Of a stretch of DNA of 64,000 nucleotides, positions 16,586-25,375 are shown piece after piece. Position 1 is the first letter of the stretch. Each line of letters opens with the position of its first letter. Location of the stretch: positions 174,175-238,174 of the forward strand of contig NZ_JBHUEA010000002.1 of assembly GCF_042680685.1 (NCBI RefSeq), written 5' to 3'. Under the pieces are notes generated by a model. The model saw only the letters and a list, made by a program, of their open reading frames with translations. It made no database searches and was not told where the DNA came from. The translations under genes and the position numbers were made by a program. The DNA comes from Amnibacterium endophyticum (lineage in GTDB: Bacteria; Actinomycetota; Actinomycetes; Actinomycetales; Microbacteriaceae).

Positions 16586-17235
16586 TCCGCGTGCTCGTCG
16601 CCGACGACCAGGCGATCGTCCGCGACGGCCTGGTCACGGTGCTCGACCTCAGCGACGAGGTCGAGGTGGTCGGGCAGGCCGCGGACGGCGCGGAGGCGGT
16701 GCGCCTCGTGGACGAGCTGCAGCCGGACGTCGTGCTGATGGACCTGCGCATGCCCGTGCTCGACGGGCCGGGCGCGACCGCCCGGATCCTCGGCGAACGG
16801 CCCGGCACCCGCGTGCTCGTGCTGACGACGTTCGCCGACGACGCCTCGATCGCGGGCGCGCTGCGGGCGGGCGCGATCGGCTACCTGACGAAGGACGCGG
16901 GGCGACGCGAGCTGCTCGCCGCGATCCGGGCCGCGGCCGAGGGGCAGGCGGTGTTCGACCCCGCGGTCGGCGCCCGGCTCGCCGCGGGGTTCGCGCCGGA
17001 GCCCGAGTCCGAGCCGGCCCGCACCGACCCGGCGGGCCTCCGCGCGCGCTTCCCGGTGCTGACCGCGCGGGAGGCGGAGGTGCTCGCCCTCGTGGCCGAG
17101 GGCCGCGCCAACCCGGAGATCGCCGCCGCGCTCTTCCTCAGCACCACGACCGTGAAGTCGTACGTGAACGCGATCCTCGCGAAGCTCGGCACGACGACGA
17201 GGGCGCAGGCGATCGCGCTCGTGCTCGGGGGCTGA
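16582..17235 (+). CDS. NarL/LuxR-type response regulator
   Basis: Response regulator of 217 aa, cognate partner of the overlapping kinase. The receiver domain has the acidic pocket VADDQ, the phospho-acceptor Asp54 in VLMDLRMP, Thr in LTTFADD and Lys in YLTKDAG. The C-terminal LuxR helix-turn-helix is LTAREAEVLALVAEGRANPE through STTTVKSYVNAILAKL. The start overlaps the kinase gene (GTGA). Target genes cannot be read from the window; the adjacent membrane protein at 14911 is a natural candidate. Confidence 0.94.
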   Translation: MIRVLVADDQAIVRDGLVTVLDLSDEVEVVGQAADGAEAVRLVDELQPDVVLMDLRMPVLDGPGATARILGERPGTRVLVLTTFADDASIAGALRAGAIGYLTKDAGRRELLAAIRAAAEGQAVFDPAVGARLAAGFAPEPESEPARTDPAGLRARFPVLTAREAEVLALVAEGRANPEIAAALFLSTTTVKSYVNAILAKLGTTTRAQAIALVLGG

Positions 17236-17245
17236 GCGCGAGGGC

Positions 17246-17292
17246 GGTGGTCTCGACGAGCTCGACCCGCGGGGGCGGCTCGACCAGCGGGG
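17246..17292. repeat. Degenerate copy of the GGTGGTCTCGA...CTCGACCAGCGG repeat
   Basis: GGTGGTCTCGACGAGCTCGACC followed by GGCTCGACCAGCGGGG is a variant of the element found twice more in the window (43586 and 50599). It lies in the gap between the response regulator and an aldo/keto reductase. Related elements are widespread between genes in Microbacteriaceae. Confidence 0.6.
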
Positions 17293-17346
17293 GCGGCGCA
17301 GGGGCGGGCGCAGGAGGCGCGGAGGGCCCGTCCCTAGGCTCGGACG

Positions 17347-18399
17347 ATGCAGTATCGCCAGCTCGGCTCCTCCGGCCTCCGCGTCTCCACGATCACCCTC
17401 GGCACGATGGGGTTCGGCGGCACCGGCTGGGCCTCCCCGATCGGCAACCTCGACGTCGACGGCGCCCGCCGGCAGGTCGACATGGCGCGCGACGCGGGCG
17501 TCAACCTGATCGACACGGCGGACGTCTACTCGGAGGGCCTCGCCGAGGAGATCCTCGGGAAGGCGCTCGGCAGCCGGCGCGACGACTTCCTCGTCGCGAC
17601 GAAGGCGCGCGGCGGGATGGGCACGGGCCCGAACGACGCCGGCCTGTCGCGCCACCACATCATCGAGGCCGCCGAGGCGAGCCTCCGCCGCCTCGGCACC
17701 GATCACATCGACCTGTACCAGGTGCACGAGTGGGACGGCCAGACCCCGCTCGAGGAGACGCTGAAGGCGCTCGACGACCTGGTCCGCTCCGGCAAGGTGC
17801 GCTACATCGGCGCCTCGAACTACACGGGCTGGCAGCTGATGAAGGCGCTCTGGACGTCCGAGAAGCACGGCCTCGAGCGCTTCGTCAGCCAGCAGATCTA
17901 CTACTCGCTGCAGGCGCGCGACGCCGAGAGCGAGCTGGTGCCGGTCTCGATCGACCAGGGCCTCGGGATCCTCGTCTGGAGCCCGCTCGCGGGCGGGCTG
18001 CTCTCCGGCAAGTACCGCCGCGGGCAGGACGCGCCCGAGGGCACGCGCCGCTTCGAGGGCTGGTCCGAGCCGCCCGTCCACGACGAGGACCGGCTGTACG
18101 ACACGATCGACGCGCTGGTCGAGATCGGCGACGCGCACGGCGTCTCCGCCGCGCGGGTCGCGCTCGCCTACACGCTCGCGAAGCCCGCCGTCACCTCGCT
18201 GATCGTCGGGGCGCGCACGGAGGAGCAGCTGGCGGACAACCTGGCCGCGGCCGATCTGGAGCTGAGCGCGGACGAGCTCGCGCGCCTGGGCGCCGTGTCG
18301 CTCGAGCCGCTGCGCTACCCGCACTGGCACCAGGCGAACACCGCGACCGACCGGATGGGCGAGGCGACGCGCCACCTGATCGAGCCGCACCTCGGCTGA
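17347..18399 (+). CDS. Aldo/keto reductase
   Basis: NADPH-dependent carbonyl reductase of 350 aa. The catalytic residues are readable: Asp and Tyr in NLIDTADVYSEGLAEEIL, Lys in LVATKARGG and His in DLYQVHEWD; IVGARTEEQLADNLAA is the cofactor end. It differs from the reductase at 781 and resembles the YakC/tas-type group with a C-terminal RYPHWHQ extension. The ATG is 6 nt downstream of TAGGCT, consistent with a leaderless message. Convergent with the SDR at 18511. Confidence 0.92.
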   Translation: MQYRQLGSSGLRVSTITLGTMGFGGTGWASPIGNLDVDGARRQVDMARDAGVNLIDTADVYSEGLAEEILGKALGSRRDDFLVATKARGGMGTGPNDAGLSRHHIIEAAEASLRRLGTDHIDLYQVHEWDGQTPLEETLKALDDLVRSGKVRYIGASNYTGWQLMKALWTSEKHGLERFVSQQIYYSLQARDAESELVPVSIDQGLGILVWSPLAGGLLSGKYRRGQDAPEGTRRFEGWSEPPVHDEDRLYDTIDALVEIGDAHGVSAARVALAYTLAKPAVTSLIVGARTEEQLADNLAAADLELSADELARLGAVSLEPLRYPHWHQANTATDRMGEATRHLIEPHLG

Positions 18400-18429
18400 C
18401 GCGCCCGCTCCCTCCCGAACGACGGTGTT

Positions 18430-18479
18430 CCGCCCGGAAGATCCGGTCAGGGCGGCGTTCCTCTGCGGCCTCCGGGCGG
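18430..18479. terminator. Hairpin between convergent AKR and SDR genes
   Basis: CCGCCCGG (18430-18437) and CCGGGCGG (18472-18479) are inverted copies in the 111-bp gap between two convergent genes, so a bidirectional terminator is plausible. The loop is long, making the call weak. Confidence 0.35.
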
Positions 18480-18510
18480 ATCTCCGTCCTTTGGGAGAGA
18501 TCCCGCGGGT

Positions 18511-19275
18511 TCAGCGGACGGTCCAGCCCCCGTCGATCACCATCGTGTGCCCGGTGATCAGGGACGCGGCCGGCGAGGCGAGGAAGGCGACCGCGCCCGA
18601 CACCTCGGTCGGCGTCCCGATCCGGTGCAGGGCGGCGATCCGCTCGACGGTGTCGGCGCGGAAGGCGGGGTCGGCGAGCGCCGGCTCGGTGCCATCGGTC
18701 TCGACGAAGGTCGGCGCGACCGCGTTCACGCGGATGCCGAGCCCGCCCCACTCGACCGCGAGGCACTTCGTCAGGTGGATGACCGCGGCCTTGCTGGTGC
18801 AGTAGGACGCCTCCCCCGGCAGCGCCACGAGCCCCGCCTGCGAGGCCACGTTCACGATCGCGCCGCCGCCCGCGCCCCGCATGTGCTTCGCGGCGTGCTG
18901 CGAGAGGAAGAACGTGCTGCGGGTGTTCAGCGCCCAGACGGCGTCGAAGTGCTCCTCGGTCACGTCGAGGGCGTCCTCGACGATGCTGCCGCCCGCGTTG
19001 TTCACGAGCACGTCGAGCCGGCCGAGCTCGGCGATCGCGCGGTCGATCGCGGCCCTTGACTGCGCGAGGTCGGTGACGTCCATCTGCAGCGGGACCGCGC
19101 GGCGCCCGAGCGCCTCGACCTCCGCCACGACGCCGCTGTCCTGCGCGACGTCGCGGAGCCCGAGCGCGACGTCGGCGCCGGCCGCGGCGAGCTCGAGCGC
19201 GATCGCCCGCCCGATGCCGCGTGCCGCGCCGGTGACGACCGCAGCGGTCCCTTCGAGCGACGTGCTCGCGATCAT
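18511..19275 (-). CDS. Short-chain dehydrogenase/reductase (classical, FabG-like)
   Basis: Classical SDR of 254 aa. Motifs in order: TGAARGIGRAIA at ~residues 15-26, MDVTD, NNAGG at ~91-95, catalytic Ser in NVASQAG, YCTSK (Tyr-x-x-x-Lys), VNAVAPTFVETDGTEPA and ITGHTMVIDGGW at the end, the quaternary-structure signature of sugar and acyl SDRs. The length and closing motif favour a soluble tetramer acting on a sugar or polyol. The ATG has GGAGGCGGAA directly upstream. Divergent from the APC permease. Confidence 0.92.
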   Translation of the reverse strand: MIASTSLEGTAAVVTGAARGIGRAIALELAAAGADVALGLRDVAQDSGVVAEVEALGRRAVPLQMDVTDLAQSRAAIDRAIAELGRLDVLVNNAGGSIVEDALDVTEEHFDAVWALNTRSTFFLSQHAAKHMRGAGGGAIVNVASQAGLVALPGEASYCTSKAAVIHLTKCLAVEWGGLGIRVNAVAPTFVETDGTEPALADPAFRADTVERIAALHRIGTPTEVSGAVAFLASPAASLITGHTMVIDGGWTVR

Positions 19276-19348
19276 TTCCGCCTCCGCCTCCGCATCCGCG
19301 ACGCCCTCACCGCAGCCGCCAGTATCGGCCCGCCGTCGCAGCGCCGCG

Positions 19349-19418
19349 AATCGTCGCCCTCAGCGCCAATCGGCGCCGAGCGGAGGGCGCCGACTGGCGC
19401 TGCGGGCGCACGAACGAC
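19349..19418. repeat. AATCGTCGCCCT inverted-repeat element, copy A
   Basis: This 70-bp element starts AATCGTCGCCCTCAGCGCCA and folds on itself: AGCGCCAATCGGCGCC pairs with GGCGCCGACTGGCGCT (one mismatch). Its first 34 bp match copy B at 24331 at about 31 positions. It lies in the spacer between divergent SDR and APC genes, so it is not simply a terminator of convergent genes. Confidence 0.6.
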
Positions 19419-19528
19419 GAGCGATGCCGATTCCCCGGCGTCGTGTCCGAGGAGTCGGGGAGGGTGTCGTCGACGCCCGGCACGGCGATCGGGCAGGATC
19501 GCGGCCGCGCGGAACGGAGGAGTGCGTC

Positions 19529-20776
19529 ATCACCGCCACGAGCGCCGGAACCCGCGGGCTCTCCACGAGCGCGGCGGTCGCGCTGTACGTCACCGCCGTC
19601 GTCGGGCCCGGGATCCTCACGCTGCCGGCGGCTGCCGCGCAGAAGGCCGGGCCGCTCTCGCTGATCGCCCTCGCCGCGCTGCTCGCCATCTCGGTGCCGG
19701 CCGCCTTCGCGTTCGTGCACATCCATCGCGCCACCTCGACCAGGGCGCCGACCGAGCAGGCGGGCATCCAGCAGTACGTGACCGCGGCTTTCGGCCGGAG
19801 GGCAGGACGGGTCGCGGCCGCCTGGTTCTACCTCGGCGTCCCGATCGGGGTCCCCGCCCTCGCCCTGATCGGGGGTGCGTACGTGAGCGCCGCGGTCGGC
19901 GGAGGCCGCGTCACGCAGCTCGCCGCGGCGTGGGCGATCGCCGGTGTCGCGATCCTCGCGAACGTCCGCACCGCCCGTTCCAGCGGGGCCCTCTCGCTGG
20001 TCCTCGCGGTCGCGCTCGTCGTCCTGATCCTCGGCGCCGCGGTCGTGTCGATCCCGTACTGGCGGCCGCAGCACCTGCAGGACTTCGCGCCGAACGGCGT
20101 CCTCGCCGTCGTCCCCGCCTCGTTGACCCTGATGTGGGTGCTCACCGGGTGGGAAGCGTCCACCAACTTCGTCGGCCTGGTCCGCGACCCGCACCGGCGG
20201 CTGCCGCGGGTGATCGGGATCACGCTCGTGGTCGTCGTCGTCCTCTACGCGGCCGTCGCGCTGCCGGAGATCCTGGTCCTCGGCCCCTTCGCCGGCGGCA
20301 CCTCCGCGCCGGTCGCCGCCGTGCTGCACGCCGCGATCGGCGACCCCGCGGCGAGCGTCGCCGCGCTGCTCGCGGCGGTCCTCGCCCTGGCGAACTCCGT
20401 CGCCTACCTCGCCAGCCTCCGCGAGCTGGGCACCGGCTTCCTCCCGCCCCGGCGCAGCACCGGCACGGCGACCGGCCCGGTCCGGGCGCTGCTCGTCCCG
20501 GCCGCGATCACGGTCGGCGGCCTGCTGCTCGCATCGGTGACCGACCTCGACGTCAGCTGGTTCGTCGAGGTCTGCGCCGGCTCGCAGGTGCCGGTCTACG
20601 TCGCCGCGCTCGCCGCCGGGCTCGTCCTGCTCCGCCGTCGGTCTCGCGGCTGGTGGACCGCGCTCGTGGCGACGATCGCGGTCGCGCTGCTGCTGATCCC
20701 GGCCGGCCCCTTCCTCGTGGTTCCGCTCGTCATCGCGATCGGGGTGCTGGTCGTCGACGTGGCACGCCGGCGCTGA
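19529..20776 (+). CDS. APC-superfamily amino-acid permease with non-canonical start
   Basis: Transporter of ~415 aa with about 11-12 helices; TM1 carries the unwound substrate motif GPGILTLPA and the rest, including LMWVLTGWEASTNFVGLVRDP, fits the amino acid permease family. The start is a problem. A CAGGAT hexamer (19494-19499) and a strong GGAGGAG (19516-19522) put translation at about 19526-19531, but the in-frame codons there are GTC and ATC. The only in-frame ATG nearby (19424) lies upstream of that promoter and would add a 35-residue Arg-rich leader; the GTG at 19522 is out of frame. I use ATC here. The gene may initiate poorly or carry a start-codon mutation. Confidence 0.75.
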   Translation: MTATSAGTRGLSTSAAVALYVTAVVGPGILTLPAAAAQKAGPLSLIALAALLAISVPAAFAFVHIHRATSTRAPTEQAGIQQYVTAAFGRRAGRVAAAWFYLGVPIGVPALALIGGAYVSAAVGGGRVTQLAAAWAIAGVAILANVRTARSSGALSLVLAVALVVLILGAAVVSIPYWRPQHLQDFAPNGVLAVVPASLTLMWVLTGWEASTNFVGLVRDPHRRLPRVIGITLVVVVVLYAAVALPEILVLGPFAGGTSAPVAAVLHAAIGDPAASVAALLAAVLALANSVAYLASLRELGTGFLPPRRSTGTATGPVRALLVPAAITVGGLLLASVTDLDVSWFVEVCAGSQVPVYVAALAAGLVLLRRRSRGWWTALVATIAVALLLIPAGPFLVVPLVIAIGVLVVDVARRR

Positions 20777-20962
20777 ACCGAGGCCGGGCGCACGACGCGC
20801 CGCGGGCGAGGCACGAGCGCCTGTGACGAGGCTCGCATCCGCCGATGACGTGCTTATGCTTCTCCGGTTCCATCCCGGCGGCCGACGACGCCCGACCCGA
20901 GGACACCAGCGCCCTCCCGCAGCCGTCACCGACCGCTGCTCCGTTCAGGAAGCAGGTCGACG

Positions 20963-22828
20963 GTGTCCTCTCTCCAGCCCCGCTCGCACGCAGCGAGCCC
21001 CATCAGACGGTCGGTCGGCGTCGCCGTCGCGGCCGGCACGCTCGTCCTCGGCGTGATCGCGCCGGTGCAGACGGCGTCCGCGAAGCCCGCCCCGGCATCG
21101 CCCGACCTCGGCCCGAACGTGGTCGTCTTCACTCCCGACATGCCGGTGGCGGACATCCAGGCGAGGACCGACGCGATCTACGCGAAGCAGGCCGACGCCG
21201 AGATGGGCACGGACCGCTACGCACTGCTCTTCGAGCCCGGCACGTACGGCTCTGCCTCGACCCCGCTCGACGTCAAGGTCGGCTACTACACGGAGGTCGA
21301 CGGCCTCGGTCAGGACCCGGGCGACGTCACGATCAACGGCGGGGTGACCGCGATCGGCAGGAACGGCAGCGGCTCGCTCGACACCTTCTGGCGCTCGGTC
21401 TCGAACCTCACGATCCACGTCGTCGCGACAGCGGGTGACGAGTGCCACACGCAGGACGAGATGTGGGCCGTGTCGCAGGCCGCGCCGATGCGCCGGGTGG
21501 ACGTGAAGGACCACACGAGCTTCATGCCGTACTGCGAGAGCCCGAACTATGCGAGCGGTGGCTTCGTCGCCGACTCGAAGCTGGAGGGCGGCGCCCTGAA
21601 CGGGTCGCAGCAGCAGTTCTACGTGCGCAATAGCGACCTCGGTGCCGGCTGGTCGAACGCCGTCTGGAACCAGGTGTTCTCCGGCACCGTCGGCGCCCCG
21701 GCGCAGTCGTTCCCGACCCCGCCCTACACGACCCTCGCGAGGACGCCGGTGTCGAAGGAGAAGCCCTACCTGTACGTCGACGCGGAGGGCGCCTACCGCG
21801 TCTTCGTGCCGAGCGCGCAGCGCGACTCGTCCGGCACGACGTGGGCGCACGGGCACACGGCGGGGCGCTCGCTGCCGCTCGGCGACTTCTTCGTCGCGCA
21901 CCCCTCCGACTCCATCGCGAAGATCAACTCCGCGTTGGCGCAGGGCCGGAACCTGCTGCTCACCCCCGGCGTCTACGACGTCGCGAAGAGCATCGCGGTG
22001 AAGCGCGCGAACACCGTCGTCCTGGGTCTCGGCCTCGCGACCCTGACGGCGCAGCGGGGCGCGGTCCCGATGACCGTGGCCGACGTGCAGGGCGTCGACA
22101 TCGCCGGCGTCATGTTCGACGCCGGCACCGTGAACTCCCCCGCGCTGCTGCAGGTCGGGAGCACCCACCCGAAGGGCGGGAAGCACGCGGGCACCGCGGC
22201 CGACCCGACCGCGCTGCAGGACGTCTTCTTCCGCATCGGCGGACCGCACGTCGGCAAGGCGACGACCAGCCTCGTCGTGAACAGCGACCACGTGCTGCTC
22301 GACGACATCTGGGCCTGGCGCGCCGACCACGGCGTGGCCGGCTCCGTCGGCTGGACGGTGAACACCGCAGCCACCGGCGTCGTGGTGAACGGCGACGACG
22401 TCACCGCCACCGGCCTGTTCGTGGAGCACTACCAGCGGTACAACGTGATCTGGAACGGCGAGCGCGGCCGCACCGTCTTCTTCCAGAACGAGCTGCCGTA
22501 CGACGCCCCGGACCAGGCGGCGTGGCGGCACGGCGACGTGAACGGGTACGCGGCCTACAAGGTGGCGGACTCGGTGCGGACCCACGAGGCGTGGGGGCTG
22601 GGCAGCTACATCTACACGAACGTGAACCCGTCGCTGCACGCGACGCAGTCGTTCGAGGTGCCGAATCGCCCCGCCGTCGTGATGCACGACCTGACCACGG
22701 TCTCGCTGAACAAGGCCGGCACGATCGACCACATCATCGACGGGCAGGGCTCCGCGGCCATCGGCGGTGTCAACGACGGGCAGCCGCAGACGATCACCCG
22801 CTACTCGAACGGCGTCGCCCAGCAGTAG
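20963..22828 (+). CDS. Secreted parallel beta-helix protein
   Basis: Exported protein of 621 aa. The Sec-type signal peptide runs from the basic SPIRRSVGVA through a hydrophobic core to a VQTASAKP cleavage region near residue 40. The mature protein has repeating short beta-strand turns (VNTAATGVVVNGDDVTATGL, SVSNLTIHVVATAGD) typical of right-handed beta-helix folds such as pectate lyases or GH55-like proteins; homologues are variously labelled hypothetical or adenylyl cyclase in databases, without functional basis. No catalytic set can be assigned. The GTG follows CAGGAAGCAGG. It stands alone, ending in a strong hairpin. Confidence 0.75.
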   Translation: MSSLQPRSHAASPIRRSVGVAVAAGTLVLGVIAPVQTASAKPAPASPDLGPNVVVFTPDMPVADIQARTDAIYAKQADAEMGTDRYALLFEPGTYGSASTPLDVKVGYYTEVDGLGQDPGDVTINGGVTAIGRNGSGSLDTFWRSVSNLTIHVVATAGDECHTQDEMWAVSQAAPMRRVDVKDHTSFMPYCESPNYASGGFVADSKLEGGALNGSQQQFYVRNSDLGAGWSNAVWNQVFSGTVGAPAQSFPTPPYTTLARTPVSKEKPYLYVDAEGAYRVFVPSAQRDSSGTTWAHGHTAGRSLPLGDFFVAHPSDSIAKINSALAQGRNLLLTPGVYDVAKSIAVKRANTVVLGLGLATLTAQRGAVPMTVADVQGVDIAGVMFDAGTVNSPALLQVGSTHPKGGKHAGTAADPTALQDVFFRIGGPHVGKATTSLVVNSDHVLLDDIWAWRADHGVAGSVGWTVNTAATGVVVNGDDVTATGLFVEHYQRYNVIWNGERGRTVFFQNELPYDAPDQAAWRHGDVNGYAAYKVADSVRTHEAWGLGSYIYTNVNPSLHATQSFEVPNRPAVVMHDLTTVSLNKAGTIDHIIDGQGSAAIGGVNDGQPQTITRYSNGVAQQ

Positions 22829-22836
22829 CCGGAGCC

Positions 22837-22884
22837 GGGACGGCCTGCGGCTCCGCCGTCAGCAGCGGAGCCGCAGGCCGTCCC
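22837..22884 (+). terminator. 20-bp perfect hairpin after the beta-helix gene
   Basis: GGGACGGCCTGCGGCTCCGC and its exact complement GCGGAGCCGCAGGCCGTCCC enclose an 8-nt loop, 9 nt after the stop codon. A strong intrinsic terminator candidate, directly ahead of the next gene's promoter. Confidence 0.75.
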
Positions 22885-22903
22885 GCCCCGTAGCGTGGGT
22901 CGC

Positions 22904-24316
22904 ATGACCGGTGCGGCGACGACCGCGCCCAGCGGGCTGAACCGGCCGCTCGCGATCCTGGTCGCCGGGGCCTTCTTCATGGAGAACCTCGACGGCACGA
23001 TCCTCCAGACCGCGGTCCCGGCGATCGGCCGGGAGTTCGGGCTGCGCGCCGTCGACGTGAACAGCGCGATCACGGCCTACCTGCTGGCCGTCGCGATCAG
23101 CGTGCCGCTCGGCGGCTGGCTCGCCGACCGGCTCGGCGTGCGCACCGTGTTCCAGGGCGCGGTCGCGCTGTTCACCGTGGCCTCGCTCGCGTGCGCGTTC
23201 AGCACCGGCCTCGTGATGCTCTGCGCGCTGCGGGTGCTGCAGGGCGTCGCCGGCGCGCTGATGGTGCCGGTCGGGCGCCTCGCCGTCCTCCGCGTCACCC
23301 GGACCACCGATCTGCTCGCCGCCGTCGCCTACCTCACCTGGCCCGGGCTGCTCGCCCCCGTCGTCGCCCCGGCCCTGGGAGGGGTGCTCACCGACACGGT
23401 CGGCTGGCGCTGGATCTTCCTCGTCAACGTGCCCGTGGGCCTGGTGCTGCTGCTCGCGGGGCTGCGTCTGGTGCCGCGCGGCGGCGTCCGCGACCGGCGC
23501 GGCCTCGACCTCGTCGGCTTCGCACTGCTCGGCGTCGGCCTCACCGCCCTGCTGCTGGCGCTCGAAGCGCTCGGCGGCGCGACGGCGGAGGTCCCGGCGG
23601 TCGTCGCGCTCGCCCTCGTCGCGGTCGCGGCGCTCGCCGGCGCCGTCATCCGGATGCGCCGTGCCACGCATCCGCTGCTCTCGCTGCAGGCGCTCGCCAT
23701 CCCCACCTTCCGCGCCAGCAACCTCGGCGGTGGGGTCTACCGCCTCGTGATCTCCGCGCTGCCCTTCCTGTACACGCTGCTGTTCCAGGTCGGCTTCGGC
23801 TGGTCCGCCTCGCTCGCCGGCGTGCTGGTCGTCGCCGTGTTCGTCGGCAACATCGGCATCAAGCCGTTCACCTCCCCGATCATCCGGCGCTTCGGGTTCA
23901 AGGCGACGATCATCGGCTGCAGCGTCGCCGGCGCCCTGCTCGCCGCAGCGTTCGCGCTCGCCGACCGGTCCACGCCCCTGCCCGTGCTCGCCGTCGCGCT
24001 CGTCGTCGCCGGCGCCTTCCGCTCGATCGGGTTCACGGCGTACAACTCGATCCAGTTCGGCGACGTGCCGCCGCAGCTGACCTCCGGCGCGAACACCTTC
24101 GCGGCCACGACCCAGCAGATCGCGATCGGCTTCGGCGTCGCGTTCGCCGCCCTGGCCGTGCGGTGCACGACGGGGCTGGCCGCAGCGCTGGATCCCGGGG
24201 CGGCCTCGCTCGGGTACCGGTGGGCGTTCCTCGTCGTCGCGCTCCTGCTCGTCGTCCCGGTGGTCGAGACGGCGATGCTGCCCCGGCACGCGGGCGCGGC
24301 GGTCGCCGGGCGCTGA
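22904..24316 (+). CDS. MFS transporter, DHA2 family
   Basis: Efflux-type permease of 470 aa with about 13-14 hydrophobic segments. TM1 has NLDGTILQTAVPAIGREF (motif D1), motif A is GGWLADRLGVRTVF, and the TM5 region reads TWPGLLAPVVAPALGGVLTD. The ATG is 7 nt after TAGCGT, so it is probably leaderless; an in-frame GTG at 22895 lies inside that hexamer and is less likely. The upstream hairpin isolates it from the beta-helix gene and the repeat element at 24331 ends it. Substrate unknown. Confidence 0.9.
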   Translation: MTGAATTAPSGLNRPLAILVAGAFFMENLDGTILQTAVPAIGREFGLRAVDVNSAITAYLLAVAISVPLGGWLADRLGVRTVFQGAVALFTVASLACAFSTGLVMLCALRVLQGVAGALMVPVGRLAVLRVTRTTDLLAAVAYLTWPGLLAPVVAPALGGVLTDTVGWRWIFLVNVPVGLVLLLAGLRLVPRGGVRDRRGLDLVGFALLGVGLTALLLALEALGGATAEVPAVVALALVAVAALAGAVIRMRRATHPLLSLQALAIPTFRASNLGGGVYRLVISALPFLYTLLFQVGFGWSASLAGVLVVAVFVGNIGIKPFTSPIIRRFGFKATIIGCSVAGALLAAAFALADRSTPLPVLAVALVVAGAFRSIGFTAYNSIQFGDVPPQLTSGANTFAATTQQIAIGFGVAFAALAVRCTTGLAAALDPGAASLGYRWAFLVVALLLVVPVVETAMLPRHAGAAVAGR

Positions 24317-24330
24317 CCCCTTCGCCCGGC

Positions 24331-24396
24331 AATCGTCGCCCTGAGCGCCAGTCCGCGCCGAGCGCTCGGCGCCAGCTGCACCTCAGGGCGACGATT
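24331..24396. repeat. AATCGTCGCCCT inverted-repeat element, copy B
   Basis: The arms AATCGTCGCCCTGAG (24331-24345) and CTCAGGGCGACGATT (24382-24396) are perfect complements, and the interior holds the 18-bp palindrome GCGCCGAGCGCTCGGCGC (24355-24372). It sits between the convergent MFS and adenosine deaminase genes, and its right arm contains the stop codon and last codons of the deaminase gene. It can serve as a bidirectional terminator; shared sequence with copy A shows it is a dispersed repeat. Confidence 0.7.
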
Positions 24397-25375
24397 CGGG
24401 GGCGCGCAGGAGCGCGGCGACTGCGCGGCGCTCGTCGGCGGTGAGGAACGCGGCCTCGAGGGCGGCGGCGTCGAGCCAAGCCAGCTCGTCGGGCGTGAAG
24501 CCGAGGCGGTCGGTCAGGACCGCGCGCTCGGCGGAGAGCGGCGAGCCGGTCTGCACCGGGTTGTCGTCGCCCAGCACGAGCCGCAGGCCCGCGTCGAGGA
24601 AGGCGCGCGCGGGGTGGTCGGCGACGTCCGCGATCGCGCCCGTCCACACGTTCGAGGTCGGGCAGATCTCGATCACGACGCCCTCGTCGGCCGCGCGGCG
24701 GAGCGCCTCCGCATCCTCCGCGAGGTGCGCGCCGTGCCCGATCCGGCGCACGCCGAGGTGCCGGACGGCGTCGGCGACCGCCTCCGGACCCGCCGCCTCC
24801 GCCGCGTGGCAGGTGAGCCCGAGCCCGGCGGCCGGCGCGATGCTGAAGGCGCCGGCGAAGGGCTCGTGCGCGGGCCAGCGCGACTCATCGCCGGCCAGGT
24901 CGAAGCCGGTGACGCCGCTGCCCGACGCCCGCGCCGGGGTCCGCGCCGCCGCCTCGTTCGCGTCGGCGTCGAGGTGGCGGAGCGCCGCGACGACGATCCC
25001 GGCGGGCACGCCGGTCGCCTCGCTGCCCTCCCGCACGCCGTCGGCGGCGGCGCGGACGACGGTGTCGAGGTCGTGCTCCGCCGTCACGTGGGTCGTCGGG
25101 CCGAATCGCAGCTCGAGGTGCGCCTGGCCGTCCGCCGCCGCGTCGAGCACGGCCTCGTAGGCGATCCGCCGCAGCGCCTCCGGGTCGCGGAACAGCGGGT
25201 AGCTGGCCGCGACGCGGACCAGGTAGGCGGTCAGGTCGGCGGGCTCGTCCAGCGTCAGCGCCGCCGACCAGCCCTGCGGCGGCGTGGGCAGCCCGGCCGC
25301 CCGCGCCAGCTCGGCCGCGGTGGCCGGCCGCACGCGCCCCTCCAGGTGCGAGTGGAGGTTCAGGCCGGCGGTCAC
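24383..25375 (-). CDS. add: Adenosine deaminase
   Basis: Zinc-dependent hydrolase of 330 aa that converts adenosine or deoxyadenosine to inosine. Metal and catalytic residues are present: HSHLEG (two His near the N-terminus), CHAAEA (usual HAGE with Gly to Ala, Glu kept), IGHGAHL and LGDDNP. ICPTSNVWTG is the standard strand before the last metal ligand. The sequence is a divergent member, so other adenine-type substrates are possible. Its GTG overlaps the stop of the nucleoside phosphorylase gene (GTGA), forming a purine-salvage pair. The last codons lie in a repeat arm. Confidence 0.87.
   Translation of the reverse strand: MTAGLNLHSHLEGRVRPATAAELARAAGLPTPPQGWSAALTLDEPADLTAYLVRVAASYPLFRDPEALRRIAYEAVLDAAADGQAHLELRFGPTTHVTAEHDLDTVVRAAADGVREGSEATGVPAGIVVAALRHLDADANEAAARTPARASGSGVTGFDLAGDESRWPAHEPFAGAFSIAPAAGLGLTCHAAEAAGPEAVADAVRHLGVRRIGHGAHLAEDAEALRRAADEGVVIEICPTSNVWTGAIADVADHPARAFLDAGLRLVLGDDNPVQTGSPLSAERAVLTDRLGFTPDELAWLDAAALEAAFLTADERRAVAALLRAPESSP

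Noticed and set aside
19522..20826. GTG at 19522 as the start of a 434-residue protein
   Set aside because: It has a perfect ribosome site but reads Arg-rich nonsense out of frame with the clear permease.
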